Below are positions 9,555 through 21,946 of a stretch of 64,000 nucleotides of DNA, one piece after another. This DNA comes from Mallotus nudiflorus (lineage: Eukaryota > Streptophyta > Magnoliopsida > Malpighiales > Euphorbiaceae). The stretch covers positions 558,001 through 622,000 of the forward strand of contig CANTUR010000534.1 in assembly GCA_947683625.1 (NCBI GenBank), read 5' to 3'. The notes below the pieces were generated by a model that saw only the letters and a program-made list of their open reading frames with translations, ran no database searches and was not told where the DNA came from. Numbering within the stretch: position 1 is the stretch's first letter; each line of letters begins with the position of its first letter. Made by a program: the position numbers and the translations under genes.

Positions 9555-12250
9555 ATGGATGATGAGAGAACACCACTCGTGCCTGAATGGGACCGAATCT
9601 CTCCATCTGTGAATGCCCCCCATAGCCTTGGATTGTCTAAAGGGGATACAATCCCTCTCTTGGTAGACTTAAGGAGCCATATCTGTTCATTGGCATTTGG
9701 CGAGGTTAGTCTTTGAATCCTTCTTATTTTCTTACAAATTACATTGGGTTAGACTATATATGTGTCCATTGATCATTTATAGTTACAAACTAAATTGAAT
9801 AATCATGTATTTGTAATTTTGGGGGAAAAATTAAAAATTGTTTGTTATTTTTCACTCCATAGAGGCGATCGTCTCTTCATTAGGGAGATTGCCTCTTCCT
9901 GGGGCGATCGCCTCACTGATTAGGTGATTGCTTCATTGGAGGGGGAGGATTGTCTCTGGCTAGAACGCAGGGGTTCACCTCATGCCCAAGATGATGATTA
10001 TCTCATGCGCAGGGGAAATCACCTCACTGATAAGGTGATCACCTCTTCCATGAGGCACTATGCCTCTATGATAGGGCGGGTGAACCTACCTGTAACCACT
10101 TAGTCATTTTACTTAGAAAAATAATAAAATTTGAGCAATATGTATTTGACTTCCTTAATCCTCATTCATTCTCTTTTGCAACATAATGCACAGACATTCA
10201 AGGGGGTCGAAAACTTTCATGGGGCTCAGGTTTTCTATAATAATCTGATTAATGATCAAAAGGATGGGATCTAGGACACGGGATTTGAAGACTTCATCCT
10301 CTCAATTCCCTCAGAGTAGGGTCGGATGGATTACCAGCCACTCCATGCATTGATGGAGAAGTGGTTCGACACAATGTGCACTTTCCACCTCCTACTCATG
10401 GAACTCACTCTAGATATTATCTCTTTTATTGTTATCACTGGGATCGTGTGTGTTAGAGATCTCGTTCCTCCAGATGCGAGCCTGCACCAGTTGACTACAA
10501 ATAAGGCCTCCTATGTTGAGTGCCTTCTAGATATGATCCTAGAGATGAAGGGGACTCATACTCTTAAGCCCGAGTTGATTCAGAGCTTTTACATTCGGGA
10601 TAGAGCTATGGCGTGATCCCATGCAAGATTAATCAAATGATGCGTGCTTTTCTAATTTGTGTCCTTAGCACTACCTTTTTTAATGACACCGCCAGCTCAA
10701 TAGATTTGATGTTCCTATTGCCTCTCTATGACTTGGATTAGGTGTCTTCATTTGATTGGGGGAGCTATACCTTAGCCTACTTGTACCAAAGCATGGTTAG
10801 CCTACTTGTGCTGGAGCATAGATGAGGTGGTCTATAGGGCTAAGAGATTTTATGGCTTCTGGCACATTGTGCTAGTAAATTCTATCTCTTTTTCCTCTTG
10901 AGTCATTCTAATGTCTACTTGCTAACATCTACTATCTCTTTTCCTTTTACAAGTTTGGCCATGGAGTTGGAGCTGCTCATTAGTGTGATATGAGTGGGGG
11001 ATGATTTCCCTGCCATCAGTAGGTGGGGCGGCAGCCGTGTCCTGAAGAGGCATCTGGTTCGAGTACGCATTCATGGGTAGCATCTGAACTCTATGACTCA
11101 GGATGCGGTACCTATAATGCTCATACTACATGTTAGTAATTTTGAAAATTTTGCTCACTTACCTGCTGATATCTCCATTATATATCTAGAATGATTTATA
11201 GGGGCCTGAAGAAGGATGGTACATGGAGATGACTAGTTCTAAACTGCTAGCTCAGAAGAGGGTCCTCCTTTGTGGGAGAGGCTATTGAGTATGGTACCTT
11301 GGCAAACGGATTTTGAACTAGAGTCGGGGAGCTGGTTCGAGGCGTGTGCCCAAGGCTTCTCCTAGGAGCATGTTATGGACTCATAAGCTGGAGGGGGCCG
11401 AATTGGATTAGGTTGTCGTTGGAGAGCTAGACGTGGACCACACTATTCAAATTAATAGTCGATACATGAAGTTTTTCCAGACTCACCTCTTATTGGTAGT
11501 CCCTTTTATTGCTACTTATACTTCTCAAGTAATTGTTTAATAATCCTTTTTTATTCAAAATTATCATGTCCTAATATAGTTCTCTCTTATTTTCAGGCTG
11601 CAATGACTAGACCTGCTCCTCCTACCAGACCTTAGGTATAAGAGAGAGAGCCTTAGAGACATCATCTTGACCCGAGTAAAGAGGGGACTTCAGCTACCGT
11701 TAAGGAAATGAGACCCCCCATTACCTCCAGCTCTCGGTTCACCACTAGTAGCTTCATTCATAGCTCTGATTCTTTAGCTCAATGATAGGTTCCTCCCAGG
11801 GAGTTGTCTCACTAGTTCCTGACCTTAGACAAGGATCTAACACCTACATGTACTCCTGGAGATGTTACTCACATGAGTTTTCTCTTAACCTGTTTCTTGA
11901 ATCATCCTTAACGCATTTGTCAGTTCTAATATTCTCTCAATAATTTAGATTCCTTTTGAGCAAGGCTTATATATGTATCGAATGATTAAGGCCCAGAGGG
12001 ACTACATGCTATTCATCACTCAGTAGTGGAAGGTAACATCTTCTTATATATTTATATGTATGCATGCTCATATGATTCACTAACTTGTGGTCTATTTGAA
12101 TAGGATTGCGATGAGGCCAGCCAGGCGAGGATTTCCGCCATTGAGCGTCATATTGAAGTCCTTCACATTAATGAGGATGATGACGAGGATGGGGATGATG
12201 CTAGTATAGGGGGAGGGGATGACCCTGAGGGCACTGAATCAGATAGTTAA
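9555..12250 (+). pseudogene. plant mobile domain (PMD) gene with introns, disrupted
   Basis: PMD proteins (Pfam PF10536; MAIN/MAIL relatives and transposon versions) are plant-specific. Exon 1 is open at 9555-9704 (50 codons from ATG) and ends at GAG|GTTAGT. The next exon follows an acceptor CAG at 10191-10193 and includes LHALMEKWFDTMCTFHL and MELTLDI, matching the family's LveRWrpeTHTFHlpcGEMTiTL. Further pieces: GSYTLAYLYQSM (near 10765; family WGsa.LayLYr) and FPAISRWGG (near 11005). The last exon starts after AG at 12103, has an acidic run (NEDDDEDGDD) and stops at 12248-12250. In-frame stops (for example in ITQ*WK before the last donor, and near 11080) make it a pseudogene. It lies on the strand opposite the Tat polyprotein to its right. 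Confidence 0.6.
9862..10066. repeat. near-palindromic word cluster 2 (inside intron 1 of the PMD gene)
   Basis: Variants of GAGGCGATCGCCTC: GAGGCGATCGTCTC 9862-9875, GGGGCGATCGCCTC 9901-9914, TAGGTGATTGCTTC 9921-9934, GGGGAAATCACCTC 10012-10025, AAGGTGATCACCTC 10032-10045, GAGGCACTATGCCTC 10052-10066, plus weaker copies between. Spacing is about 20 to 40 bp in the denser parts. Confidence 0.8.
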
Positions 12251-12958
12251 TAAATCAGGGCTCATGAGCTATTTATTTTTTATTATTGCTTTTGTTTATT
12301 TATTTGCTTCTAACATTCACATGCTTTATTCTTTATTAATCGAATGCTTGCTAAATTTGAATTTTATCTCAATGAATTTTATTTATTATTATTTTACATA
12401 CAATTTTAGCATCGATAGTTATAAAGATGTTCCCCTCTTTCATTGCTTCACTTTAAATCTATAAAGCAGAAACAATTATGATCCGACAGAAGCTTGTTGA
12501 TATTTGCAGAAGAGGCAATTGCCTCACAACCTTTTGCTAAAGTGGCGATCGCCTCTTAGCATTGAGGTGACACCTTTTTAATGAGGCGATCACCTCATCA
12601 CCAAGTCGGTTCCTCTATTTTTAGCTCCTAATCTTTTACCTTCAGCCTCAATTTCAAACATTTTTGCCCCAAACCTTTATAATACTCTTAAAAGCTTGAA
12701 TTATAACTAAAAGAAGCCTCAAACTACTGTAACTGATATTGAAAAGCTTAGAAAACACATCATGGACCAAATTGGAATCGTTTCACTTGTCAGTTTTCAA
12801 ATAGCTTTATGCTAAAAGAATTAACTTCCCATTTCTTCATGCAGTAGCTCAGTTCTAGGATCCTTAAAAACACTTTTTTCAATTCAATACAGTTGTGCTA
12901 TGCCCCTTACTAGAACAATTTGAGGCCCTCCTAGGTCGTCAAATGGATTCTTCATGCT
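12251..12958. other. 3' flank of the PMD pseudogene
   Basis: No coding region is supported. The ORF 12219-12464 overlaps the true end of the PMD frame and is AT-rich flank. Confidence 0.4.
12512..12596. repeat. near-palindromic word cluster 3 (downstream of the PMD gene)
   Basis: GAGGCAATTGCCTC 12512-12525 (perfect palindrome), GTGGCGATCGCCTC 12542-12555, a weak copy near 12563, and GAGGCGATCACCTC 12583-12596. Confidence 0.8.
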
Positions 12959-13039
12959 AACTCGCAATCCCTACACTTGGAATCCCAAACCCACATTCTG
13001 TTCAATACCAGATGGGTTGGTTATTGAATCTTCCACCAC

Positions 13040-13770
13040 AATCTTCATCTCACTACTTTCTTAGCTTGGAGGTTATATTGGAACCCTTCCTTAAAGTTAT
13101 CTCAAACATAGATAGGGGAGAAGTCCACTAGCCTCGAATGATGGCCTTTTGCTTGTCTCGCTATCTGGAAACTATGATTTAAAACTCCTATATATTCTAG
13201 AGCATATAGAAGTAGGACTCAATCCATTCCCCTCATTTTAGCAGAAACCATAATCGGACTAGACAACTTCATGAAGACCAAGCGATTCTCTCAGAGTCCA
13301 TTCTTATTGGAGGTAAGTTTCTTATTTTTTAACTTTCATTTTTGGATTTTCTAGTGTTTTTCCTTACCTGTCACTCCTATAGATGTGGTTCTATGAAAAG
13401 TTGAGACTAATTGAACCTCCCTAAAACATAGCATGGTATCGAGCCAAGCATTATCAAATAAGAAAAATGTATCCCATGCCAGAGAACATCCAGGGCTGGC
13501 TATCCACATTCCCTAATACTCTGATATGATGGATGTGCCTATGGTGGAGGTTGCAGCATGTGACAGTTCGATCTTACACTTACTGCGTTATGATCGTTGG
13601 CCTTTATTTCGCCACGTGCTATAACCATGCTCGTCTTTGTCGTCAATATGGGAAAAAATAGCTAATAGTGGAGCTAGTGCATGAGTTTGAATTAGGACCC
13701 CTCGCATAATTATTCATAGAAACATAGACTACAATGGGGATCCGACCACCGATGATCATTATAAGGTGTG
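13040..13770 (+). pseudogene. second PMD-like or related transposon gene fragment, two exons
   Basis: A first piece (AETIIGLDNFMKTKRF.., ending LLE) runs to a GTAAGT donor near 13313. A second starts after CTATAG near 13383 with MWFYEKLRLIEPP, then YRAKHYQIRKMYP, and near 13635 LCRQYG. The string ..lLq.WfYEhL.. is familiar from PMD and related transposon proteins. Stops inside both exons mark it as a pseudogene. Family assignment is tentative; the splice pair and the WFYE motif are what I see. Confidence 0.35.
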
Positions 13771-14289
13771 GATTCAATTATAACAGGTAGAAAGAGATGA
13801 ATTTATTAAAAATAAAAGAACAAGAGAATTACAACCATCAAGTGCTCGGGATGCTTAATAAAAGCGAAGAAAACATAATCAGTTCATAAATTAAGCTGTT
13901 GTTTCTCTTTTGTTAGATATAGTTTTCCTTTTTAATTAAACAGTTTGTAATAGACACTTAACACAATATTTAACAGTAATTAAAGCAATCTATTTCATTT
14001 ATCCTAAGCATAATCTACATATACATTTTGCTTCTGATACATCTCATGTTGTTAATTGGCTTGCCCTTGCAAGTTTTCCAATTAAGCATTTTTTTTATCT
14101 CTCCCTTCTTTTTACACGTCCTTAACTTTTGCCTGGACCACCTGTTTTCGAGGTTTTCAATCTGGTAAGACCTTTTTATTTTTTTATTTTTATCTCTAAC
14201 TTTTGCCTAGACATCCTCTTTTCGAGGTTTTCTACATAACGAGAATCTTACAAAAATTATTTCTTAAGCTTGTCCAGATTGATAGGCTC
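13771..14289. other. non-coding stretch between PMD-like fragment and Tat integrase
   Basis: No gene. The phrase CTTTTGCCTGGACC..TTTTCGAGGTTTTC occurs twice (about 14128-14158 and 14201-14234), a short direct repeat. Confidence 0.4.
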
Positions 14290-15430
14290 TTGAAATTCAT
14301 TTCCTTCAATGTCAGACAGGATAACAATACCTTTGGAGAATAACTTTTTCACCACATATGGACCTTCCTAATTTAGCTTGAATTTCCCTCGTGGATTTGT
14401 TATGATCAGCTTCTTAAGCTTCATCACTAAGTCTCCCTCCTTGATCTTCCCAAGCTTAATCTTTTTATTATAGGCCTGGGCTATCCTCTTTTGATATAAC
14501 TGAGAATGATAGATAACCCTTATGCTTTTTTCATCCAATAATGTTAACTATGCCAGTCGACTTTCCACCCACTGGTACTGAAGGATCTTAAATAATAAGA
14601 TAACTCTTAGTGATTGAACCTCGACCTCTATTGGCAACACCGCTTCGCACCTATAAACCAAGGAATACAGAATGACCCCTGTTGAAGTTCTAGTAGTAGT
14701 TTGGTACCCTTATAATGCAAACTATAAGTAATACGCCTAATCCCAATAATTCTCCATCATCTTAGCCAATATCCTTTTTACATTTTTTTATAGCTTCTAC
14801 TGACCCGTTTGCCTATGGCCTATATGGAGATGATCGGTGGTGCTTGATCTTATAGTCCCTTAATATTGCAGTCGTCTCTACCCAAAATTAGACACCATTA
14901 TCAATAACAAGGTGTTACAACAACCTGTATTTGTAAGTTATATTCTTCTCAATACACTTTGACATCTAATTGAAGCCAACCGTAGCATAGGTCTCAACTT
15001 TGACCCACTTGGAGAAATAGTCAATTGCCATGACGATGTATCGATGACCGTACGACACCCTCAGTCTTATCTCACCTATGATATCAATTCCCCACACTAT
15101 GAATGGCCAAGGAGAAGTCATGCCCTAAAGCTCTATAGATGACAAATGGCTCACATTCCTATAAGCTTATGGCATTTGTTTACAAACTTGACACAATCCT
15201 TTTCTATGGTGATCTAGAAATAACCTTGATGAGTTATTTTCTTTACTAGCACTGTCCCATTTATATATGGCCCACACACTCCTTTAGGAATTGCTTCCAT
15301 AAGTTTCTAGGCTTCCTCATTATTGACACATCTTAAGTGGACACCCATAGAAATTATTTTGTACAACATTCTAATATGACTAATGAATTTTCGGGATAGC
15401 ATTTACAGAGATATCCTTTCTTTCTTTTCA
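14290..15430 (-). pseudogene. Tat-lineage Ty3/gypsy integrase, decayed
   Basis: Read on the minus strand from 15430 downward. The zinc-binding part is recognisable around 15430-15150 (pieces like ECVGHI and KDCVKFVNKCH, across frames). The DDE core follows: WPFIVWGIDIIG with the first Asp, GHRYIVMAIDYFSKWVKVE (about 15110-15000), IDNGV with the second Asp, then YKIKHHRSSPYRP and NGSVEA with the catalytic Glu (near 14800). The C-terminal part runs on to about 14290 in broken frames. The core residues are conserved, but many stops and frameshifts make it non-functional. It belongs with the RNase H and RT parts at 15445-21111. Confidence 0.7.
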
Positions 15431-15444
15431 GCATCTATAAGGAA

Positions 15445-16288
15445 CTATCCCATCTCTAAGTATCGTTGCAAGTCATAAAACCAAGGCTTATCAGCAGTAT
15501 CCATCAGTATTACCCTTATTTCTTTATAGCAAGGGCTTTGGGATTTTGCCAATATTAAAGGCCTAAACTCTATTTGTTTGCCACTTTCCCATATAGAAGC
15601 TAGAGTAGCTAGAGCATCCGCTATCTTTTTTTCTTCTCTTTGTAGATGAATAAATTCGCATCGAGTAAAAGATAATGAAATAGTAGCTAAATAATCTCGA
15701 TACAGATGTAGCCTATCCTCCTTCACTTCCCACTCATTAGAAGCTTGCTTTACCACTAACATTGAGTCTTTATACATGGTAACATCCTCTGCCTCCACAC
15801 TACACAATTCTTCTAAACAAAAATGCAAGCCTCATACTCTGCTTGATTATTTGTTACTTTGAATTCAAGCTTTTTGGCCATTGAGATCATTTCCCCTTCT
15901 GGTGTGATTAGGATTATACCAATACCAACCCCTTTGTTGTTGACGACTCCATCAAAGTACATTCTCCATCCCTGAACCTCTATTGCCCCTAGATCATTAG
16001 GAAATTCTAACTCCCATTCCTGCTCATCGACTATTAGATTTTGAACCAAGAAGTTTGCTATCGCCCTTTCCTTTACTACTTTTTTTGCCATATAATCAAT
16101 GTCAAATTTAGTAAGTAGCACTAACCTTTTGGCTAGCTTTCCTATAAGTGAGGGAGTTTGTTAAAGGTACCTAAGGTGATTATGTTTAGAAACTGCCTAT
16201 ACTCTATAGGATTGGAAGTAATGCCGAAGCTTTTTTGTTGCCTAAATTACAACCAGACATGTTTTCTCTATAAGACTATAGTTGGCTT
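15445..16288 (-). pseudogene. Tat-lineage RNase H region, interrupted and frameshifted
   Basis: Minus strand. 16288-16200 carries NYSLIEKTCL and LRHYFQSY, the end of the RT-linked RNase H. Then 16121-15813 and 15828-15445, in two overlapping frames, give a second RNase H domain: WRMYFDGVVNNKGVGIGI, TNNQAEYEACI, DSMLVVKQ and KKIADALATLA. The first Asp (YFDG), the Glu (AEYEA) and the middle Asp (KDSMLV) are kept. Two RNase H domains in tandem are typical of Tat elements. The frameshift lies at about 15813-15828. The coding region is cut at 16288 by a 3.2-kb LTR. Confidence 0.8.
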
Positions 16289-19171
16289 TGTCATGACCCA
16301 AAACAGGGGCCATGACCTGGGCTAGGGAACGGGAATTCTTTCGAATCCAAAACCCATAGTAAGCCTTTAAAATATAAAAGCATGCAATATTTATTAAAAT
16401 AAATAACACATTATATAGCGAAATTAAATCTCATAAGTAAAATAATAATCCATCAACTGATTTGATAGCATAAAATCCATCTCATATATATAAAATCTTT
16501 CAATACGAATTCTTAGTTCAAACTTTTAAAATTTAAATCTCATATATATATAATACATATAGCTTACTAAAACAACTACTGCAGTGTCTAGAATACAAAA
16601 TAAAACCCAGGTAAGCAGTTTACATAATAAGGCCGAGGCGGAAGAAATTCGACATAAAGGTCTGCTACTGAGGTCTGAGGACAAAGACTCTCTTGAAAAA
16701 TGTCAACAGAGGGGAGTCAGACCTCACTGAGTGAATTGTTATAATATATATACATGCATAACTAAATGACAAATGCAAGCACTCAATAGTATATATAATA
16801 TATATATATACAGGCAAATATACACAGATGCCGCAAAAATCATTTTATATATATATAACACTGAAAAATATCTGTTTATGAAGGATAAAATAGAACCCTA
16901 AATGATTGTAACCTCAAATAGTGTTAGACAACACTCTAGCCATACTGGCTCACTTATTCCAGATAAATTCACTTGTTCCATTTGGATAGTAGACTGACCC
17001 CGAGACACTAAGTCAACCGAGCTACAACAGTCTGACTATTAGTGTGATTGGCCCCAAGACACTTGGTCAACCGAGCTCCAGCAATCACACTCTCAAATCA
17101 CATCTTATATCAATCAAATCAATATCCACAAATAGGTTAGTAATTCAACCTACAATCTATTATCGTACCGGTACATACTCGATCCTAGTGCTGCCCACTA
17201 GGTAGCACGTTCTATTGATATCCTTCATTTAAAAATAAACCCATACATTCATAAAATAAATGATGCATGACATTAATTAAATAGCAATATAAACCATATA
17301 TATACTAGAAATATACCAAAAATAAACCAAGTATATTTCGAGTATATATACGTCGGATAATTCAATTCAATTATAAAATAAACCAAAAATAAACTATATT
17401 TATACTTAAAAAAATTTTAGATATAAAACAAAGGCAAAACATGCATTAAATTCAAAATTTACCAAAAATATACTACAAATATACCTAAGCATTTATTAAA
17501 TCATTTATGCATAATTCATACAATTAAAATATACATTTCTAAAAAGATGCATCCTAATACACGTATATATAAAATTACAACTCACATTTGTGCGCTCCAC
17601 GAGATGGGTCCGACGGGCCTGGTCCACTAGGCCTCGGTCTTAGTGCAACTAAACAAATAAATCACAACGCGAAATTAGAATAAATCTAATGTAATTTCTA
17701 GAGACTTGATCTAGAATACCAGACATAGACAACGAATAAGAGTTTAACCGAATGTCACATTTTACGAGAATTCTATCAAAAATTCGACAGAACCTCCCCT
17801 GTAAAACGGACATCTCTCTACTCAGAAAGTAGAGCCGGTCCTGCAAGAAAATACACTTCGAGTATAGGACAACCACACAACCTTTCGGTCGAATTCCCAA
17901 CTACAATTCCATCGACCGAGGTTCACAATTCACGAGATATATACATAATACATTAAAATTCCAAAAATACCGAAAATACCCTTTATATACTAAAATATAG
18001 CAATTTAGGTATTTAAAACACTAAAAAAATAATTATTTTACCGATAATTATATAAAAACCTTAATTTTAATAAAATATTATTAAAAATCCATAATTCTCG
18101 ATAAATTCATAAATATTAACCGAAATTCATTTTATAAATCCAAATTACGTAATTAGCCCAAAAACATGTTAAAAATCAATAAAAACTCATTTATTTACAA
18201 AAATAGTATATTATATATAATTTAAAAATAATTTTGGAAAAAATAGTTTTAATTAGTTAAAAATACTAAATAATTATACAATTGCTCAAAAATTAATTTC
18301 TCAACATATAATTGAATAAAATCAATAATTATACTCAATTAACCCATTAATTTTAACAAAATACTTATTTAACCTAATTTTCCAAAATTCACCTAAACTA
18401 AATAAATTCATAATAATTACGCAAAAATCACAAAAATTACAAATTAATTTCAACCTCTATAAACACCATAAATCACAATTTCACAAATTATTTAATTAAT
18501 TTATGAAAATTAGAAAATATTAATAAAATAATAAAAAATTCACAAAAATTAAAATAAATTCCAAAAATTCTACAAAAATTCTAGAATGAATATTGAGCTA
18601 CTAGAAGAAACTTTTGTAAAGGAATTTAGCTTGAATCATTAAAATCAAAGTTCAAAAAAATCAAGAAACTCAAATGGCTAAAAATGAAATCAAGTTTAAA
18701 TCCTTACTAAATCAAATTTTCAAGCTACAAGGAGCTTAGAATCGACTTCTATGGAGTTCTAGGAGCAAAACCACACTGGAATCATAAAAAATGGTGGCCA
18801 GACGAAGGAGAACGGAGTTAGTGGTGATTCTCGGGTTTCTGGCCAAACGACGCCGGAAATGGGTGGAAGAGGTGGCAGAGTAGCTGGGGAAGGCAGCAAC
18901 ACACGGACAAGCACACTGAACGGAGGGGAACGGTGTCTTGCAGCGGGGATGGTGAGGGGTAAGGTGTTGGGAGCTTTGGAAAGAAGATGATGGCACGTTT
19001 TGTAATTTGCTTATGTATATATAAAATAGAACATTATCATTTAATATTAAAATATAATAATATTGTAACTTAAAATAATCCCACACCACACAAAAATAAA
19101 TATATATATACATATACATATAATAAAAACTATAATATATACATAATTTAATCATTAAACCTTAAATAGTG

Positions 19172-19238
<67 letters not shown>

Positions 19239-19491
19239 TGTATATGTATATATATATTAATATACAAAATATATATAATATGAAATCATGCAATTTAATA
19301 AAATGATCTAACGTAAATAAATAAATAATTATTTAGGTTTCGGGAAAATTTTACTTTGAAAACTTAAAATAATTAAAAATAACATTAATTCTTAACAAAA
19401 TAATTAAATAGTCAAATATATATAGTAAAATTATTAATACTGCATATCCTGATGCAGTATAAAAATATTTAAAATCTCGGGTTATTATACA
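16289..19491 (-). mobile_element. solo LTR of the Tekay-like family, inserted in the Tat RNase H
   Basis: On the + strand it begins TGTCATGACCCAAAACAGGG and ends CGGGTTATTATACA (TG..CA). Tat RNase H coding pieces lie directly on both sides (..SKKLL at the right, NYSLIEKTCL at the left), so nothing but the LTR is inserted. It closely matches 56362-59553 along its length, for example the shared phrase CAGACCTCACTGAGTGAATT near 16722 and 56767. Orientation is minus, by comparison with the element at 48851-61623, whose 5' LTR has the same ends. Flanking 5-mers (GGCTT left, GGAGG right) do not match. ORFs inside (17649-17900, 18736-19155) are not genes. Confidence 0.8.
19173..19238. repeat. (AT)n(AC)n microsatellite in the LTR
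   Basis: AT run to about 19223, then AC to 19238. It lies about 250-320 bases inside the LTR start on the minus strand. Confidence 0.95.
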
Positions 19492-20907
19492 GGAGGAGCT
19501 TCTTACTTAAGCAATACATGTATGTTAAACTTTCTCTTTATTTTCTTGAGCTAGCATTGCTCCTATTGTGTCCTCCTTAATTTCCATATATAGGATTAAA
19601 GGCTTACCAGTCTTCGACGGCTACAGGACTAGAGGATTCATTAAATAACTCTCGATGGCTTTAAAAGATTTTTGGCATTTATCATCCCATATTACAGGCT
19701 GATTTTTCTTTAGAAGTTTAAAAACTTGCTTACAAATTATAGCCAACTTAACTTTAAGCCTAATGATGTACTGCAAATGCCCTATGAACCCTCTAACTTC
19801 TTTTTCATTATTTGGTACGGGCATTTCTATGATCACTTTAACCTTTTTCGGGTTTACTTTTATTCCCTTCTAACTGATAATGTAACCTTGTCCAGGTCTA
19901 CTTGTATTCCCTTCTGATTGATAATGTGTCCCAATAGCTTACTAGAAGTTACATTCAAAATACACTTCTTTGGGTTCAGTTTGAGGTTGTATTTTTCTGC
20001 CTTTGCTAAGAACTTGTCTAGAGCCTCAAAGTGCCCCTCTCTGGTTGCCGACTTCACCATCATATCGTCTATGTACACTTCTATTTCTTTATGGATCATA
20101 TTATGTAATAGAGTGGTCACCATACTCTAATAAGTAGGCCCTCCATTTTTTAATTCGAATGGCATTACCTGATAATAATAAATACCCTATTTAATGATGA
20201 ATGATGTCTTCAGCTTGTCTATTACTGCCATCATGATCAATTATACCCCAAGAACCCATCCATAAAGGAGTACATTACATTGAAAGTCGTGCTGTCAGCC
20301 AGTTTATCAATGTGTGGCAGTGGGAAATCATCCTTTGGGCAAACCTTATTCAGATATTTATAGTCCACACACACTCTACCACCTTATTGGGGACTGGAAC
20401 TATGTTTCATAACCATTAAGTGTCCTCTACCAACTCTAGAAACTTTGCCTTTAACTATTTTTTGACCTCCTTTTTAAGTAGAAGCACCCATTCTAGCCTT
20501 AGTCTCCTTTTCTTCTGCTTGACTAGTGATATGTGAGGATATGTAGGGATTTTATGTTTGGAGATTTCCTTATCGACCCCAGGAATGTCTTCATAGCACT
20601 AAGCAAATACTTTCTATCTTTTTATTAATGTTTCTTTCATTTTTACTCTCTCATCATTGGTTAGACCAGAAGCAAGCAATATATTTTTAGGATTCTCATT
20701 TGTGTCCAAATTAAATGATTTAGTTTGCGTGGGATTAATATCAAACATATGCATAAATTGATCATCATAAATAGAATAACCATTAGGAAACACATCACAT
20801 AAATAAGCAAACTCAAACTTCATTGCATTCACTTTTGAAAAGAACAAATCATAAGTTTCAAACAAAAAAGTGAAAGAAGCATCAAAATCATTGTAAAAGA
20901 CATCCAT
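19492..20907 (-). pseudogene. Tat-lineage reverse transcriptase with N-terminal part of RNase H
   Basis: Minus strand from 20907. NPKNILLASGLTNDER and KETLI precede the RT, as in Tat/Ogre polyproteins. RT pieces follow in shifting frames: VPNKVV, DYKYLNKV, YSFMDGF (about 20280-20255), then in one frame (20123-19860) the active site YIDDMMVKSAT, LAKAEKYNLKLNPKKC and GHIINQKGIQ. 19836-19621 gives EVRGFIGHLQYI and FKLLKKNQPVIWDDKCQKSF. The RNase H start (GKPLILYMEIKEDTIGAM) is at about 19610-19500 before the LTR cuts it. YIDD is intact but several stops and frameshifts are present. Confidence 0.85.
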
Positions 20908-20928
20908 GATGGAGTTAAGGACATAGGC

Positions 20929-21111
20929 TTAGAAATCCTGCTCCTTGTTATGATCATTAGTGTCCTTCACCTCTGGAGCAACTATGTTCTCTTCAAATTC
21001 TTTCTCTGCTGTTACCAACTCTTCCAGAGGGACCTCCTCAACAACAGTATTCTTCACTCCATTCATAAACTCAGCAAAGATTTCAAATCCTGGAATAACT
21101 TCCCTGGCCAT
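20929..21111 (-). pseudogene. Tat polyprotein linker between protease and RT
   Basis: A 60-residue acidic frame (PGFEIFAEFMNGVKNTV, EEVPLEELVTAEKEFEENIV) just upstream of the RT region, in the same orientation. Position and composition fit the pre-RT linker of Tat elements. No protease or gag is found upstream (higher coordinates), where non-coding AT-rich DNA begins, so the element's 5' half is missing. Confidence 0.5.
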
Positions 21112-21630
21112 TAGGAGATTTTATGGAGTTCCATTGTATAGTTGCCCGGTACCTTCTTTCATATTTTTTATGGAAATGAAGAGTAATGTTTTGAATGTAA
21201 TTAAATTAGAGTATTTTTTATTAAATAAAACATGTGTCTTTTAATAAAAATGAATTTTTATTTTTTTAAAGAAAAATATTGTGAATTTTAATAATTCAAC
21301 ACGTAAGAATTTAGGAGTTAATGTTGAATTATGAAGAGAGACACTTTCTAAATTTTGGCTTAATAAATTAAATAAAAAATATATCATATTACATTTATTT
21401 TCTTTTAATTTTGTCACCGTAATTTTTTGTTATAATAGGATTAGTTTTTAAAATTATTAGATTAATATTATAGTACATATAGTAGCATTTTAGTTGAAAA
21501 ATAATACTAAATAAATATTTGAGTGATTTAGGGTAGAAAGATATCTAGTATATAAATATTTTTAGAATTTGAGTATTATTGAGATATGTATAATAGTGTT
21601 TTAGTTAAAAAATAATATTAAATAAACATG
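21112..21630. repeat. AT-rich flank with left copy of a direct repeat (21361-21630)
   Basis: No gene. 21361-21630 (from AATATATCATATTA.. through TTTGAGTGATTTAGG and TATAAATATTTTTA..) is repeated in diverged form at about 24755-25040, on the other side of the solo LTR. Confidence 0.6.
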
Positions 21631-21895
21631 TAAAGACCTAAATTTTTATGAATTAAATTAAGAAATTAAATTTCAAGATATGCAATGTTAATAATTATTT
21701 TTATTCTATATTATTATATTAAATTGTGATATTTGATTTCAGTGGAATTAAATTTAACTTTTAGGGTTAAATATTATTTTAATATTTCTAATTTAATTAT
21801 AGGATTGAATTAGTGTATTTGTATACACTTTTATAGTTAGAATAATTGGGAATAATATTTTAATTTAATATACTATATTTTTTTTTATCTTTTGT

Positions 21896-21898
<3 letters not shown>

Positions 21899-21942
<44 letters not shown>
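21899..21942. repeat. (AT)n microsatellite in the LTR
   Basis: About 22 AT units, about 270 bases from the LTR start, followed by a TTTTC-rich tract. Confidence 0.95.

Positions 21943-21946
<4 letters not shown>

Noticed and set aside
18736..19155. Minus-strand ORF of 139 residues starting in Tyr-rich sequence
   Set aside because: Lies entirely within a solo LTR; the start is AT-repeat translation.
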